From assembly GCA_003450815.1 (NCBI GenBank), contig DMES01000085.1, forward strand, positions 38,986 to 96,652: 57,667 bases of DNA, given 5' to 3'. Made by a program: the position numbers and the translations under genes. This document shows, one piece after another, positions 8,985 through 17,953 of this stretch. How positions within the stretch are numbered: position 1 is the first letter of the stretch; every line of letters begins with the position of its first letter. Under the pieces are notes generated by a model. The model had not been told where the DNA came from. It did no database searches and saw only the letters and a list, made by a program, of their open reading frames with translations. This stretch comes from Elusimicrobiota bacterium (GTDB taxonomy: Bacteria > Elusimicrobiota > Elusimicrobia > Elusimicrobiales > UBA9959).

Positions 8985-9007
8985 GAATTTTTGCCGCAAA
9001 AATTCTT
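8983..9007. terminator. AT-rich hairpin after rubrerythrin-like gene
   Basis: An 11-bp perfect inverted repeat, AAGAATTTTTG and CAAAAATTCTT around CCG, begins at the stop codon. It has no long T tract after it, so it may be a weak terminator or a 3'-end stabilising hairpin. Confidence 0.45.
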
Positions 9008-9036
9008 GCCACCCAAAAGTTCACATAAGCCCAATT

Positions 9037-9106
9037 CGTCATTCCGGCGCAAGCCGGAATCCAGGAATATCGATGACACTGGACCCCGGCTTTTGCCGGG
9101 GTGACG
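9037..9106. repeat. MITE-like intergenic inverted repeat (CGTCATTCC type)
   Basis: A 70-base imperfect palindrome opens CGTCATTCCGGC and closes GCCGGGGTGACG, with inner arms GCGCAAGCCGGAATCCAG and CTGGACCCCGGCTTTTGC. This pattern resembles a dispersed non-coding repeat found in many bacterial genomes. It has no coding capacity, and it lies just upstream of the heme membrane protein, whose reading frame runs open into it. Confidence 0.75.
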
Positions 9107-9126
9107 TCAAGTACTTCACCAGAACG

Positions 9127-9789
9127 ATGAAAAAAATACCGCTTTTTATCTTTCCGGCTGGAGTAATTGCGGCAGTCGGGCTCTGGCTTTTCAATTCACT
9201 TAATTCCCGCGGGGGCAGCCTGTTTGAAGATTCAGCCGGACGCCTGCTGGCTTTTGGGCGCCTGGCCGGCATATTGGCTTCTTTGGGCATACTGGCCCAG
9301 TTGCTGCTGGTTTCGCGCGTGAAATGGGGCGAGCCGCCGTTCCGCCCCGGCCGCCTTATAAGCGTTCATCATTTTGAGGGTCTGCTTATCCCGCTTGTGC
9401 TTTTGCTGCATCCGGTACTTGTGGTAATGTCTTCCGCGGTTCAAAACGACCTGTCTTGTTTTGCCCAGTGCCGGGATATGCTCGGCTGGGAAGATATTCC
9501 GGCGGCGGTAGCTGGGATGCTGATCGTTTTAGCCGCTGTTTTAATGTCCCTCGGGCCGGTGAAAAAACGGCTGAGTTACAAAGTCTGGCGCGGATTCCAT
9601 CTGCCGCTTTACGCGGCGCTCGGCCTTTTCATCGTCCATCAGCTTGAGTTGGGTGGGGATATCAACGGTAATTTCTATTTTGCGGCGGTCTGGTATGCCT
9701 TATACGGTTTTGTGCTGCTTACGCTCGTCTGGGGCCGCTTTATAAATCCGTTCCGGCTCGCCCGCCGGCAGGGACGGGATGGTTCTTAA
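9127..9789 (+). CDS. Ferric-reductase-like transmembrane heme protein
   Basis: A 220-residue integral membrane protein with about six hydrophobic segments. Histidines sit where the ferric reductase-like transmembrane family coordinates heme b: HHFEG and LLHP in one pair of helices, FHLP and IVHQ in a later one. Such proteins (MsrQ, YedZ and relatives) pass electrons across the inner membrane. No FAD/NAD domain is fused, so a separate partner is expected. The ATG at 9127 was preferred because an in-frame ATG at 9073 lies inside the upstream intergenic repeat. A link to the exported rubredoxin-domain protein upstream is possible but only inferred from position. Confidence 0.75.
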   Translation: MKKIPLFIFPAGVIAAVGLWLFNSLNSRGGSLFEDSAGRLLAFGRLAGILASLGILAQLLLVSRVKWGEPPFRPGRLISVHHFEGLLIPLVLLLHPVLVVMSSAVQNDLSCFAQCRDMLGWEDIPAAVAGMLIVLAAVLMSLGPVKKRLSYKVWRGFHLPLYAALGLFIVHQLELGGDINGNFYFAAVWYALYGFVLLTLVWGRFINPFRLARRQGRDGS

Positions 9790-9794
9790 CTTTT

Positions 9795-10466
9795 TTATTT
9801 AGAAGCGGCCTGTTTCTTTTTATGCCTTATGTATTCTATCACGCCGGGCAGGACTGAAATAATTATGATGGCGAATATCACCAGCGTGAAGTTCTTCCTG
9901 ACCACGGGGATATTGCCGAAGAAATAGCCGGCCGAAGTGACCGTTAGCACCCACAACAGCGCCCCAGCCACATTATAGGCCAGGAATTTAGCGTAGCTCA
10001 TGGCTCCCACACCGGCCACAAAAGGGGCGAACGTGCGCACTATGGGCACAAAGCGCGCGATAATGATTGTCTTGCCGCCGTATTTCTCGTAAAATTCATG
10101 GGTTTTCTGAAGGTATTCTTTCCTGAATATCCGTGAATCCTTGTAATTAAAGACCTTGGGCCCCATATAGTGGCCCATGGTGTAATTCATCGTGTCGCCG
10201 AGTATGGCCGCGACGGAAAGAAGGGCAAGGGTATTGGAAAGGTCAAGCGAACCCAGGGCGCAGAAAGTCCCGATGGCGAACAACAGCGAGTCACCGGGCA
10301 ATATGGGGAATATAACAAGGCCGGTCTCGCAAAATATTATGGCGAAAAGTATAAGGTAGGTCCAGTTGCCGAAATCATGTATTACTATGGGCAGGTATAC
10401 ATCAAGGTGCAGCAGGATATCTATGAATTTAAGCGCGAGCTCCCAAAGGTTTTGAATAATTTCCAT
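9795..10466 (-). CDS. DedA family membrane protein
   Basis: A 223-residue inner-membrane protein of the DedA/SNARE-associated family, whose members are thought to flip undecaprenyl phosphate or phospholipids. Family features visible are the early acidic CETGLVIFPILPGDS segment, the motif GRT-like region ARFVPIVRTFAPFVAGVG, several hydrophobic segments and a basic C-terminus (RHKKKQAASK). The ATG at 10466 was taken rather than an in-frame TTG two codons earlier. It converges closely on the heme membrane protein gene, with only five bases between stops, and is divergent from ferritin. Confidence 0.92.
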   Translation of the reverse strand: MEIIQNLWELALKFIDILLHLDVYLPIVIHDFGNWTYLILFAIIFCETGLVIFPILPGDSLLFAIGTFCALGSLDLSNTLALLSVAAILGDTMNYTMGHYMGPKVFNYKDSRIFRKEYLQKTHEFYEKYGGKTIIIARFVPIVRTFAPFVAGVGAMSYAKFLAYNVAGALLWVLTVTSAGYFFGNIPVVRKNFTLVIFAIIIISVLPGVIEYIRHKKKQAASK

Positions 10467-10620
10467 AAGCAAGATGTAAATGGTATCAAAATACCGCGCG
10501 GTGGTAAAATCTCCGGGAGAACCCTGTATTAAGGAAAACGGAATCCTAGCACGCTTTTTATATTATAATCAAAGAGGCGGGCAGTATGTATGGAGAAAAT
10601 TCTTTTGCACGGAGGACCAG

Positions 10621-11151
10621 ATGAAAATAAACAAGAAAGTTGAAGAGGCAATAAACAAGCAGGTTAACGCCGAGTTCTATTCGGCCTATCTTTATCTCGG
10701 CATGTCGGCGAGCTGTACCGGGATGAACCTGAAAGGCATGGCCAACTGGCTTTACGTGCAGGCCCAGGAGGAAATGACCCATGCTATGAAGTTTTACCGC
10801 TTTGTGCTTGAGCGCGGCGGCGGCTCAAAATTTCCGGCCATAGAGGGTGTGCGCGCCGATTGGAAAACCCCGCTTGAGATGTTCACCGCCGCCTACGAGC
10901 ATGAGCAGAAGGTTACCGCCATGATCAACAATATAGTGGATATCGCGCTGGCCGAGCGCGACCACGCAACCGCCAGCATGTTAAACTGGTTTGTGGACGA
11001 GCAGGTGGAAGAGGAAGCCAATTCCTCGGAGATAGCCGATAAGCTGAAGCTTATCAACGATTCAAAGGAAGGCTTGTTCATGCTGGATAAGGATCTTTCC
11101 GCGCGGGTTTTTGTGGACAGCACTCAGCCAGCAGGCGGCGCTCAGGGATAA
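10621..11151 (+). CDS. Ferritin, non-heme iron storage
   Basis: A 176-residue bacterial ferritin-like (FtnA-type) protein of normal length. Ferroxidase-centre motifs are visible: Glu in NAEFYSAYLYL near residue 17, EEMTHAMKF with Glu and His near 50-53, and a later EHEQK and EQVEEE region. It should form a 24-mer shell that oxidises and stores iron in the cytoplasm. A strong CGGAGG lies about 5 bases before the ATG. In-frame ATG-less upstream extension to 10480 has no support. A perfect hairpin follows the stop. Confidence 0.95.
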   Translation: MKINKKVEEAINKQVNAEFYSAYLYLGMSASCTGMNLKGMANWLYVQAQEEMTHAMKFYRFVLERGGGSKFPAIEGVRADWKTPLEMFTAAYEHEQKVTAMINNIVDIALAERDHATASMLNWFVDEQVEEEANSSEIADKLKLINDSKEGLFMLDKDLSARVFVDSTQPAGGAQG

Positions 11152-11165
11152 GAGCTGCAAAACAC

Positions 11166-11195
11166 GGGGCAGGCGGCGTCAACGCCGCCTGCCCC
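11166..11195. terminator. Strong GC hairpin between convergent genes
   Basis: A 14-bp perfect stem, GGGGCAGGCGGCGT paired with ACGCCGCCTGCCCC around a two-base loop, follows the ferritin stop. No T tract follows on the plus strand, so it may act as a weak or factor-aided terminator or protect the mRNA end. Confidence 0.6.
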
Positions 11196-11236
11196 TGTAA
11201 TTTCAGTGCAGAACAAAAAATGACGCGCTGTCAGGC

Positions 11237-11560
11237 TTACTTGATTTGCTTTGTTTGCCTGCTGATATGTGCCCAGGCGCCTTTTAGTTCTTTTTTTAGG
11301 TGCTTTATTTCTGCGGCGCCAACTTTTTCAATTCTCTCGTAGCGCGCGGCTGCTTCCTCAACCAAATTGTAGTAGGCTTCCTTGTTCACTTCCTTCAATT
11401 CTTTCATCTTTTCAAGTATTTCGCCTTTCATCTTAAGCGTCCAGGCGGCTATTTTTTTCTTGTTCTTCTGACCGCGTTTCCCCGTGAGAAAATATGCCCC
11501 CGCCGCGGCTATTGCCGCCAGCACTATGCCCGCGCCTATCAATTTTTCTGATTTTTTCAT
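11237..11560 (-). CDS. Small single-span membrane protein, YtxH-like
   Basis: A 107-residue protein with one N-terminal transmembrane segment (about residues 7-25, GAGIVLAAIAAAGAYFLTG), then a very basic patch and a long Lys/Glu-rich helical, probably coiled-coil region. This layout resembles YtxH-type general-stress proteins, but no diagnostic motif confirms it. GGAGG stands about 5 bases before the ATG at 11560, deciding this start over an upstream one. It lies just downstream of transketolase on the same strand, the two frames being close enough for co-transcription. Confidence 0.7.
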   Translation of the reverse strand: MKKSEKLIGAGIVLAAIAAAGAYFLTGKRGQKNKKKIAAWTLKMKGEILEKMKELKEVNKEAYYNLVEEAAARYERIEKVGAAEIKHLKKELKGAWAHISRQTKQIK

Positions 11561-11597
11561 TATGCCTCCGTAGTATGGTCCCCGTTTTCCCAGTCTG

Positions 11598-13562
11598 TTA
11601 ATGATACAAAAGTTTTTCAACTTCCCGCGCTATGTTTTCGGGCGTCAGGCCGAAGGCTTCATATATCTTTTCGGCTGGGGCGGACTTGCCGAAGGTTTCA
11701 ATGCCTATCGCTTCGGCGCCGCCGGCTATATCCTTCCACCCCTGCGTTCTGCCTGCTTCCACCGCTAATTTCGGCAGGCCGGGTTTCAGCACGGAGTTTT
11801 TGTATGACTCGTCCTGCAGGTTGAAAATCTCCGCTGAAGGCATTGATACCACTTTCGCCGCTACGCCGCGCGTTTTTAATATTTTTGCCGCTTCAAGCGT
11901 CAGGCTGACCTCCGAGCCGGTGGCGATAAGTTCCACGGCGGGGGACGGGCCCCCGTCGTCAAGCGCGTAGGCTCCGCGTTTTACGCCGGCTTTAATTTTG
12001 TCGGCGTAAGCGGACAAAACGGGCAGTTTCTGCCTTGAAAGCGCCAGACATACCGGCCTGTTCAGCCGGAGGGCCGTTTCCCAGGAATAAAAGGTCTCGT
12101 AGGCGTCCGCTGGCCGGAGCACTGTCAGGCCGGGTATCAGGCGCAGGCTCATCAAGTGCTCTACCGGCTGGTGGGTCGGGCCGTCTTCCCCTACGCCGAT
12201 GCTGTCGTGCGTGAAAACGAAAATGGAGGGAATCCCCATAAGCGCAGCCAGGCGTATGGAGGGGCGCATATAATCCGAGAATACCAGAAAGGTGGCGCCG
12301 AAGGCCCGCAGCCCGCCGTGCAGGACCAGGCCGTTTACAATGGCGCCCATGGCGTGTTCCCTGATGCCGAAATGCAGGGTCCGCTCCGGTTCAGCGGTAA
12401 AATCCGTTTTTGTGGACGGAGAGAGATCTGCCGAGCCGCCTATAAAATTAGGCAGCTTTGCCGCCAGCAGGTTTATGGCTTTATGCGAGGCCTCTCTGGT
12501 TGCGGCGGGCTTCTCAAAGCCTGCGCTTTCGGGCGAAAGCAGATCTTCCGGCAAGGTGCCGTCCAAAAAGGTTTTGAGCAGGGCGGCCTTTTGCGGGCAG
12601 GCTGACTGGTGGGCTTCCACCAGCTTAAGCCATTTATTGCGCGCCCTGTTCCCTTTGGCCGCCAGTGCCTTAAAATGCGCTTCCACTTCCTGCGGCGCGG
12701 TGAAAGGCGGTATTTGCGGCCAGCCCAGGTTTTGCTTTGTTGACAGGACTTCGTCTTTTTTCAGCGGTTCGCCGTGCACGCCGCATTTATCCTGTTTGGG
12801 ACTAGCGAAACCTATGTGCGTTTTTGCGATGATGAGCGAGGGCTTTTGCGTTTCTTTTTTTGCTTTCCTTATGGCTCTGTCAAGCAGCTCCAGGTTATTG
12901 CCGTCGGCTACTTCCAGGGCCTGCCAGCCCTGCGACTGGAACCTTTTTTTTATATCCTCCGTAAAAGCCAGGTCCGTGCAGCCTTCTATGGTTATGGAAT
13001 TTGAGTCATAAAGGCAGATAAGCTTGCCGAGTTTCAGGTGCCCGGCGAGTGACGCGGCTTCGTAGGAAATCCCCTCCATCAGATCCCCGTCGCCAACGAG
13101 AGCATAGGTATAATGATCAATAATTTTGTTCTCTGGACCGTTAAGGAGTTCGGAGAGTTTCTTCTCAGCCAAAGCCATGCCTACGGCGTTAGCAAAACCC
13201 TGCCCCAGAGGCCCGGTGGTGGTTTCAACACCGGCAGTATGCCCGAACTCAGGGTGGCCGGGTGTGCGGCTGCCAAGCTGCCGGAAATTGCGCAGATCCT
13301 CTAGCGTAAGACCCGCGCCGTAAAAATACATAAGCGAATATAAAAGCGACGAGCCGTGGCCAGCCGAAAGCACGAAGCGGTCCCGGTCAAACCAGTCGGG
13401 ATTTTTTTGGGAATATTTTAGATGCCCGGCCCAAACAGCGTAGGCAAGCGGGGCCGCGCCAAGAGGCAAGCCAGGATGGCCGGAATTGGCTTTTTCAATC
13501 ATATCAATGGAAAAAACGCGAAGCGCGTTAACGCATTTTTGGTCAATATCGGTGAATTTCAT
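11598..13562 (-). CDS. tkt: Transketolase, full length
   Basis: This 654-residue enzyme carries all three transketolase domains: a thiamine diphosphate-binding N-terminal domain (SGHPGLPLG, GHGSSLLYS, GDGDLMEGISYEA, the GDG...N ThDP motif), a pyrimidine-binding middle domain (RTLHFGIREHAMGAI, HDSIGVGEDGPTHQP), and the C-terminal domain. It exchanges two-carbon ketol units in the pentose phosphate pathway. GGAG precedes the ATG. The window also encodes a second, split transketolase at 39874-41666, which is not a substitute for this housekeeping copy. Confidence 0.96.
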   Translation of the reverse strand: MKFTDIDQKCVNALRVFSIDMIEKANSGHPGLPLGAAPLAYAVWAGHLKYSQKNPDWFDRDRFVLSAGHGSSLLYSLMYFYGAGLTLEDLRNFRQLGSRTPGHPEFGHTAGVETTTGPLGQGFANAVGMALAEKKLSELLNGPENKIIDHYTYALVGDGDLMEGISYEAASLAGHLKLGKLICLYDSNSITIEGCTDLAFTEDIKKRFQSQGWQALEVADGNNLELLDRAIRKAKKETQKPSLIIAKTHIGFASPKQDKCGVHGEPLKKDEVLSTKQNLGWPQIPPFTAPQEVEAHFKALAAKGNRARNKWLKLVEAHQSACPQKAALLKTFLDGTLPEDLLSPESAGFEKPAATREASHKAINLLAAKLPNFIGGSADLSPSTKTDFTAEPERTLHFGIREHAMGAIVNGLVLHGGLRAFGATFLVFSDYMRPSIRLAALMGIPSIFVFTHDSIGVGEDGPTHQPVEHLMSLRLIPGLTVLRPADAYETFYSWETALRLNRPVCLALSRQKLPVLSAYADKIKAGVKRGAYALDDGGPSPAVELIATGSEVSLTLEAAKILKTRGVAAKVVSMPSAEIFNLQDESYKNSVLKPGLPKLAVEAGRTQGWKDIAGGAEAIGIETFGKSAPAEKIYEAFGLTPENIAREVEKLLYH

Positions 13563-13590
13563 TGTATTCGCTCCAGATGTTGTTAATTTA

Positions 13591-13667
13591 GAAGTCAGAT
13601 GTCAAAAATCAGAATCCTCTTTTTTTCTGCCTGTTAATCGGTAACTTGTGACTTGTGACCTGAGACT
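13591..13667. repeat. Seven-base-period array at the Nudix 3' end
   Basis: Left part GAAGTCA GATGTCA AAAATCA and right part TAACTTG TGACTTG TGACCTG show a 7-base period in opposite senses. The arms flank a T-rich centre. The element covers the stop codon and last codons of the Nudix gene. Confidence 0.6.
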
Positions 13668-14223
13668 GTATCTTATACGCCTGCAGGGCTATAATTGTCT
13701 TTGAGTCTCTTATTCCCCCGCGCTCCAGCATGGCCCAGGCTTTTTTAAAGCTGAGTATTTCCATTTTCAAAAACTCATCTTCGTCCGGTCTCGCCCGGCC
13801 ATGTTTGATGCCGGAGGCCAGATAGATACGCAGTAATTCATTGGAAAAAGCCGGGGTAGGCCAAAAATCCAGCAATGGTTTTATGGTTTTTGCGGTGCAG
13901 CCGGTTTCCTCTTTAAGTTCGGCTCTGGCCCGCTTAAGCGGGGAATCTTTGAGGGGATGCAATTTGCCCGCCGGTATTTCAAGAGTCACGCGGCCTACCG
14001 GGTAGCGGTATTGCCGCACAAAAATCAGCCGGCCGTCGTCAAGCACCGGCAGCACTGCCACCGCGCCCGGGTGTTCCAGAAACTCGCGCGTGGCCTTCCT
14101 GCCGTTCGGCAGCGAGACTTCGTCCACCCGCAGGGCCACGGCATTGCCGCGGTAAGCGTAAACTTTCCTGTATTGTTTCTCAATCAGGCCCGTGTCGCTT
14201 CCTGAAAGGCGTTTTTGCAACAT
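13609..14223 (-). CDS. Nudix hydrolase, ADP-ribose pyrophosphatase type
   Basis: A 204-residue Nudix protein resembling ADP-ribose diphosphatases (NudF type), which split ADP-ribose to AMP and ribose 5-phosphate. The domain has FVRQYRYPVGRVTLEIPAGK, then a Nudix box whose end AELKEETGC keeps the two metal-binding glutamates. The box is unusual: it has one extra residue, and the Arg before the first Glu is Ala. The C-terminal tail (from about residue 185, SQVTSHK onward) is read from a 7-base-period intergenic-type repeat and is probably not functional. ATG 14223 was chosen over an upstream frame extension. It is divergent from dnaE. Confidence 0.85.
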   Translation of the reverse strand: MLQKRLSGSDTGLIEKQYRKVYAYRGNAVALRVDEVSLPNGRKATREFLEHPGAVAVLPVLDDGRLIFVRQYRYPVGRVTLEIPAGKLHPLKDSPLKRARAELKEETGCTAKTIKPLLDFWPTPAFSNELLRIYLASGIKHGRARPDEDEFLKMEILSFKKAWAMLERGGIRDSKTIIALQAYKIQSQVTSHKLPINRQKKRGF

Positions 14224-14266
14224 GATTAAATTATATAAATTAAACCGCAGTCGCTGGTTGAGGCTG

Positions 14267-14343
14267 CAAGTCAAATACAAGAATATCACGGAAGCGCAAG
14301 TTTAAACTATTTTTGTATCCTCTTGTGACATGTGACTTGTGAC
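14267..14343. repeat. Seven-base-period inverted array before dnaE
   Basis: The left arm begins CAAGTCAAATACAAG and the right arm reads TTGTGACATGTGACTTGTGAC. The right arm is built of TTGTGAC-like heptads in inverted orientation to the left. The element lies in the divergent region between the Nudix gene and dnaE. Confidence 0.55.
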
Positions 14344-14410
14344 AGCAAAAGCCTGGGTTTTGCTATTTAATTTCCGGCTTATCCCGCTTAATTTATATAA
14401 TTGTAATTAA

Positions 14411-17400
14411 ATGCAATCAGGCGATTTTATCCATTTACACAATCATTCGGAATATTCCCTGCTGGACGGCATGCTGCGCATTACTGACGGGGAGGGGCAT
14501 CCGTCCGAATTTCTGAAAATGCTGGCCGATAAAAAGACTCCGGCGCTTGCCATTACCGACCATGGCAATATGTACGGGGCTATGGAATTCTATTTTACCG
14601 CCCGTCCGCTTAACCTGAAGCCCATAATAGGCTGCGAAGTATATACCACACTCGGCTCAAGGCTTGCCAAAGATAAAAGCACGACCCGCAAAGATAACGG
14701 CCACATGACGGTGCTGGTCAGGGATTTCAGGGGTTATCAGAACCTGATGCGGATGGTTTCAAAAAGCTTCACTGAGGGGTTTTACCACGATCCCAGGGTG
14801 GATAATGAATTGCTCTCTCAGTATCACGAGGGTCTGGTGTTCCTTTCCGGCTGTCTCAAGGGGCATGTGGCCAGAGCCTGCGCGGCGGGTAAAGTGGATG
14901 AGGCCGTCAAAATCGCCTGCGAGTACCGCGATATTGTGGGCGCCGGCAATTTTTATCTTGAGCTCATGGACCACGGCATACCGGAGGAAACCGAGGCGCT
15001 AAAAAATCTTCTTGAGGTGGCTAAAAAAACCGGTCTGCCGGTTGTCGCCACAAACGACTGCCATTACCTTAAAAAAGAGGATTGGGAGGCTCATGACGCG
15101 CACATCTGCATTTCCACCGGTTCGCAGGTAAACGATCCCGACCGCATGCGCATGAGCACCCACGAATTGTATTTCAAGAGCCAGGAAGAAATGGTCAAGC
15201 TTTTTTCACATACTCCGCAGGCCGTTAAAAACACCCTTGAAATAGCGGCGCAGTGCGACCTGAAAGTGGACACAGGTAAATTTTATCTGCCCGTTTTTAA
15301 AATTCCGCCGGAGTATGAGAAATACAATGCCGACGGTAAAAGCGAGGGGGATTTCCACTATCTGAAAGATTTGTGCGAGGCGGGGCTTAAAAGCAAAGTT
15401 CCCGGCGCCGGAGAAGCTTACCGGAAACGGCTGGGCTATGAGCTTGAAGTTGTAAAAAGAATGGGGTTCTCCAGCTATTTCCTGATAGTAATGGATTTTA
15501 TCCAGTACGCCCGGGCGAACGCTGTTCCTGTCGGGCCCGGCAGAGGCTCGGGCGCGGGCTCGCTTGTGGCTTTTACCCTTGACATAACCCGGGTTGATCC
15601 GCTTGTAAACGGCCTGCTTTTTGAAAGATTCTTGAACCCGGACCGTAAAAGCATGCCCGATCTGGATATTGACTTTGCCGACGACGGCAGGGAAAAAGTG
15701 GTGGAATACGTCAGGCAGAAGTACGGCGTCGCTAATGTGGCCAATATCATAACGTACGGCACAATCAAATCAAAAACCGCCGTGCGCGATGTGGGGCGGG
15801 TGATGAATATTTCCCTTACCGATGTGAACGCCATCTGCAAGCTTATTCCGGATGGGGAAACTCTTTATCAGGCCGTAAACACTTCGGTTGAGATGAAAGA
15901 ATGCGCCCAGAAAGACCCGAAGGTTAAGAAGATGTTTGAAATCGCAGTAAAAATTGAGGGTTTAAGGCGCCACACCGGGGTGCATGCGGCGGGCGTGCTG
16001 ATAACCAAGGAAGAACTCACCAATTACACTCCGCTGTCAAACCGCAACACCAGAAATGTCCTCACCAGTCAGTACGACGGCAATATGCTGTCCAGGCTGG
16101 GGCTTCTGAAGGTGGATTTTCTCGGCCTGCGCACCCTTTCTATTATAGAAACCGCTTCAAAACTGATAAAAGACAAGGATAAGGATTTTGATATTTACGC
16201 CATAGCTCTTGACGACGAAAAAACCTTTCAGTTGCTGTGCGACGGCCGCACCACTGGCGTGTTCCAGCTGGAATCAGAAGGGATGAAAAAGCTGATAAAG
16301 GGTCTCAAACCATCACAGTTCAGCGATATTTCGGCGCTGGTGGCTCTTTACCGCCCTGGTCCGATACAAAGCGGAATGCTTGAGCAGTTCGTCGACCGCA
16401 AGCATGGCCGCAAAAAAATAGTTTACGACCATCCGCTGCTTGAGCCGATACTTAAAGACACCTACGGCACCATGGTTTATCAGGAACAGGTGATGGAGAT
16501 TTCAAAGAGACTGGGCGGATTCACCCCCGGTGAGTCCGACGGATTGAGAAAAGCTATGGGCAAAAAAAATGCCGAGGTTATGGAGGAGGCGCGGGCTAAA
16601 TTCATAGAAGGCGCCAAAAAGAAGGACATTTCACAGAAACTATCCACCAAGGTTTTCGACCAGATGGCGCAGTTCGCCGGCTACGGGTTCAATAAATCGC
16701 ATTCTGTCGCCTATGCGCTGGTGGCTTACCAGACTGCCTGGCTTAAGGCGAATTATCCCGTGGAATACATGTCCGCCATTCTGACCAGTGAAATAGGCAA
16801 AAGCCCCATTGGCGCAGATGATAAGGAAAATAAGCTGGTCACCTATGTGGGCGAAGCCCAGGATATGGATATAGAGATCCTGGGCCCGGACGTTAATTGT
16901 TCTGTCGGGTTCTTTTCTACGGAGGAGCGTTCCGGCAAGCCGGCCTTGCGCTTTGCCCTGACGGCTGTGAAAAATGTGGGGGAGGGAGTGGTTGAAGCTT
17001 TGGTTTCTGAAAGGTCCAAAAACGGGCTTTTTAAGTCTTTTGAAGAATTTACCATGCGCGCCGATTCAAAGCAGCTCAATAAACGGGTAGTTGAATCCCT
17101 CGCAAGGGCCGGCGCTTTTGACTGTCTGTTCCCGGCCAAGGAGGCTCCGCAGTCGCGCACGCGCGCCATAGAAGCTGTGGACGCATTCGTGGCGGGGCCC
17201 GGCCGTCCGGTCCGCGACGCAAACCAGGACATGCTGTTCGCTCCGCAGGAGCCGCTCGGGTTTGCCGCTGAAAAAGGCAGGATAGCGCATGTTTTAAGCG
17301 AGCACGCCATACTGAAACATGAAAGGGAGGTACTGGGCTTTTATTTTTCAGGCCACCCGCTCAATAGTTATCGCCGTCAGATAAGCATGATGGCTAATTC

Positions 17401-17953
17401 AACCGTGGAAAAAGTTTTAAACGGCGGTTTTGAAGAGGGCACCATGGTGCGCGTGGCCGGCATAGTGTCACAATTTAAACCCCTGCAGACCAAAAAAGGC
17501 GAAGCCATGGCCAAAATGGAAATAGAGGATCTGAGCGGCAATATAGGTGTATGCCTGTTTCCAAGAAAATATGCCGTTTTCGGCCCGCAGATGTCGCTTA
17601 ATAAAGTGGTTGTGGTGGCGGGGAAGGTGCAAAAATCCAATTTCGGGGAGAACGCTTTTGAACTGGTGGCGGAAGAGGCCATGGGTCTTTATGAGGCCAT
17701 GAACAAGTGGGGTAAAAATCTGCTGGTGAATCTGCCGGAAGGAATGCTTTTTGACGAGAAACAGCTTTCGGAACTTAAAAGCGCCCTTGGTAAAAGCCAT
17801 GGCTGTTGCCCGGTTTATTTAAGGGTTCAGACCAAAGCTAAAAATGCTTATGTGATAGAGACGACTGAAAGGGTTGTTTTCAGCGAGGCCTTTTTCAGGG
17901 ATATAGAAAAGATATTGGGGGATAAAACATGGCAAGTGGAAAGCGGATTTTGA
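14411..17953 (+). CDS. dnaE: DNA polymerase III alpha subunit
   Basis: The replicative polymerase, 1180 residues as expected for DnaE1. It has an N-terminal PHP domain (FIHLHNHSEYSLLDG, TDHGNMYGA), the catalytic polymerase core with two of the three aspartates in PDLDIDF near residue 419 and the third in KVDFLG near 569, GPGRGSGAGS, a helix-hairpin-helix region, and a C-terminal OB-fold (VRVAGIVSQFKPLQTKKG). It synthesises DNA as part of the holoenzyme in the cytoplasm. Its last eight codons overlap the start of a response regulator gene, an unusual partner. Confidence 0.97.
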   Translation: MQSGDFIHLHNHSEYSLLDGMLRITDGEGHPSEFLKMLADKKTPALAITDHGNMYGAMEFYFTARPLNLKPIIGCEVYTTLGSRLAKDKSTTRKDNGHMTVLVRDFRGYQNLMRMVSKSFTEGFYHDPRVDNELLSQYHEGLVFLSGCLKGHVARACAAGKVDEAVKIACEYRDIVGAGNFYLELMDHGIPEETEALKNLLEVAKKTGLPVVATNDCHYLKKEDWEAHDAHICISTGSQVNDPDRMRMSTHELYFKSQEEMVKLFSHTPQAVKNTLEIAAQCDLKVDTGKFYLPVFKIPPEYEKYNADGKSEGDFHYLKDLCEAGLKSKVPGAGEAYRKRLGYELEVVKRMGFSSYFLIVMDFIQYARANAVPVGPGRGSGAGSLVAFTLDITRVDPLVNGLLFERFLNPDRKSMPDLDIDFADDGREKVVEYVRQKYGVANVANIITYGTIKSKTAVRDVGRVMNISLTDVNAICKLIPDGETLYQAVNTSVEMKECAQKDPKVKKMFEIAVKIEGLRRHTGVHAAGVLITKEELTNYTPLSNRNTRNVLTSQYDGNMLSRLGLLKVDFLGLRTLSIIETASKLIKDKDKDFDIYAIALDDEKTFQLLCDGRTTGVFQLESEGMKKLIKGLKPSQFSDISALVALYRPGPIQSGMLEQFVDRKHGRKKIVYDHPLLEPILKDTYGTMVYQEQVMEISKRLGGFTPGESDGLRKAMGKKNAEVMEEARAKFIEGAKKKDISQKLSTKVFDQMAQFAGYGFNKSHSVAYALVAYQTAWLKANYPVEYMSAILTSEIGKSPIGADDKENKLVTYVGEAQDMDIEILGPDVNCSVGFFSTEERSGKPALRFALTAVKNVGEGVVEALVSERSKNGLFKSFEEFTMRADSKQLNKRVVESLARAGAFDCLFPAKEAPQSRTRAIEAVDAFVAGPGRPVRDANQDMLFAPQEPLGFAAEKGRIAHVLSEHAILKHEREVLGFYFSGHPLNSYRRQISMMANSTVEKVLNGGFEEGTMVRVAGIVSQFKPLQTKKGEAMAKMEIEDLSGNIGVCLFPRKYAVFGPQMSLNKVVVVAGKVQKSNFGENAFELVAEEAMGLYEAMNKWGKNLLVNLPEGMLFDEKQLSELKSALGKSHGCCPVYLRVQTKAKNAYVIETTERVVFSEAFFRDIEKILGDKTWQVESGF

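Noticed and set aside
9073..9126. Upstream extension of the heme membrane protein
   Set aside because: The extension lies in the intergenic inverted repeat and adds residues unlike a signal or membrane start.
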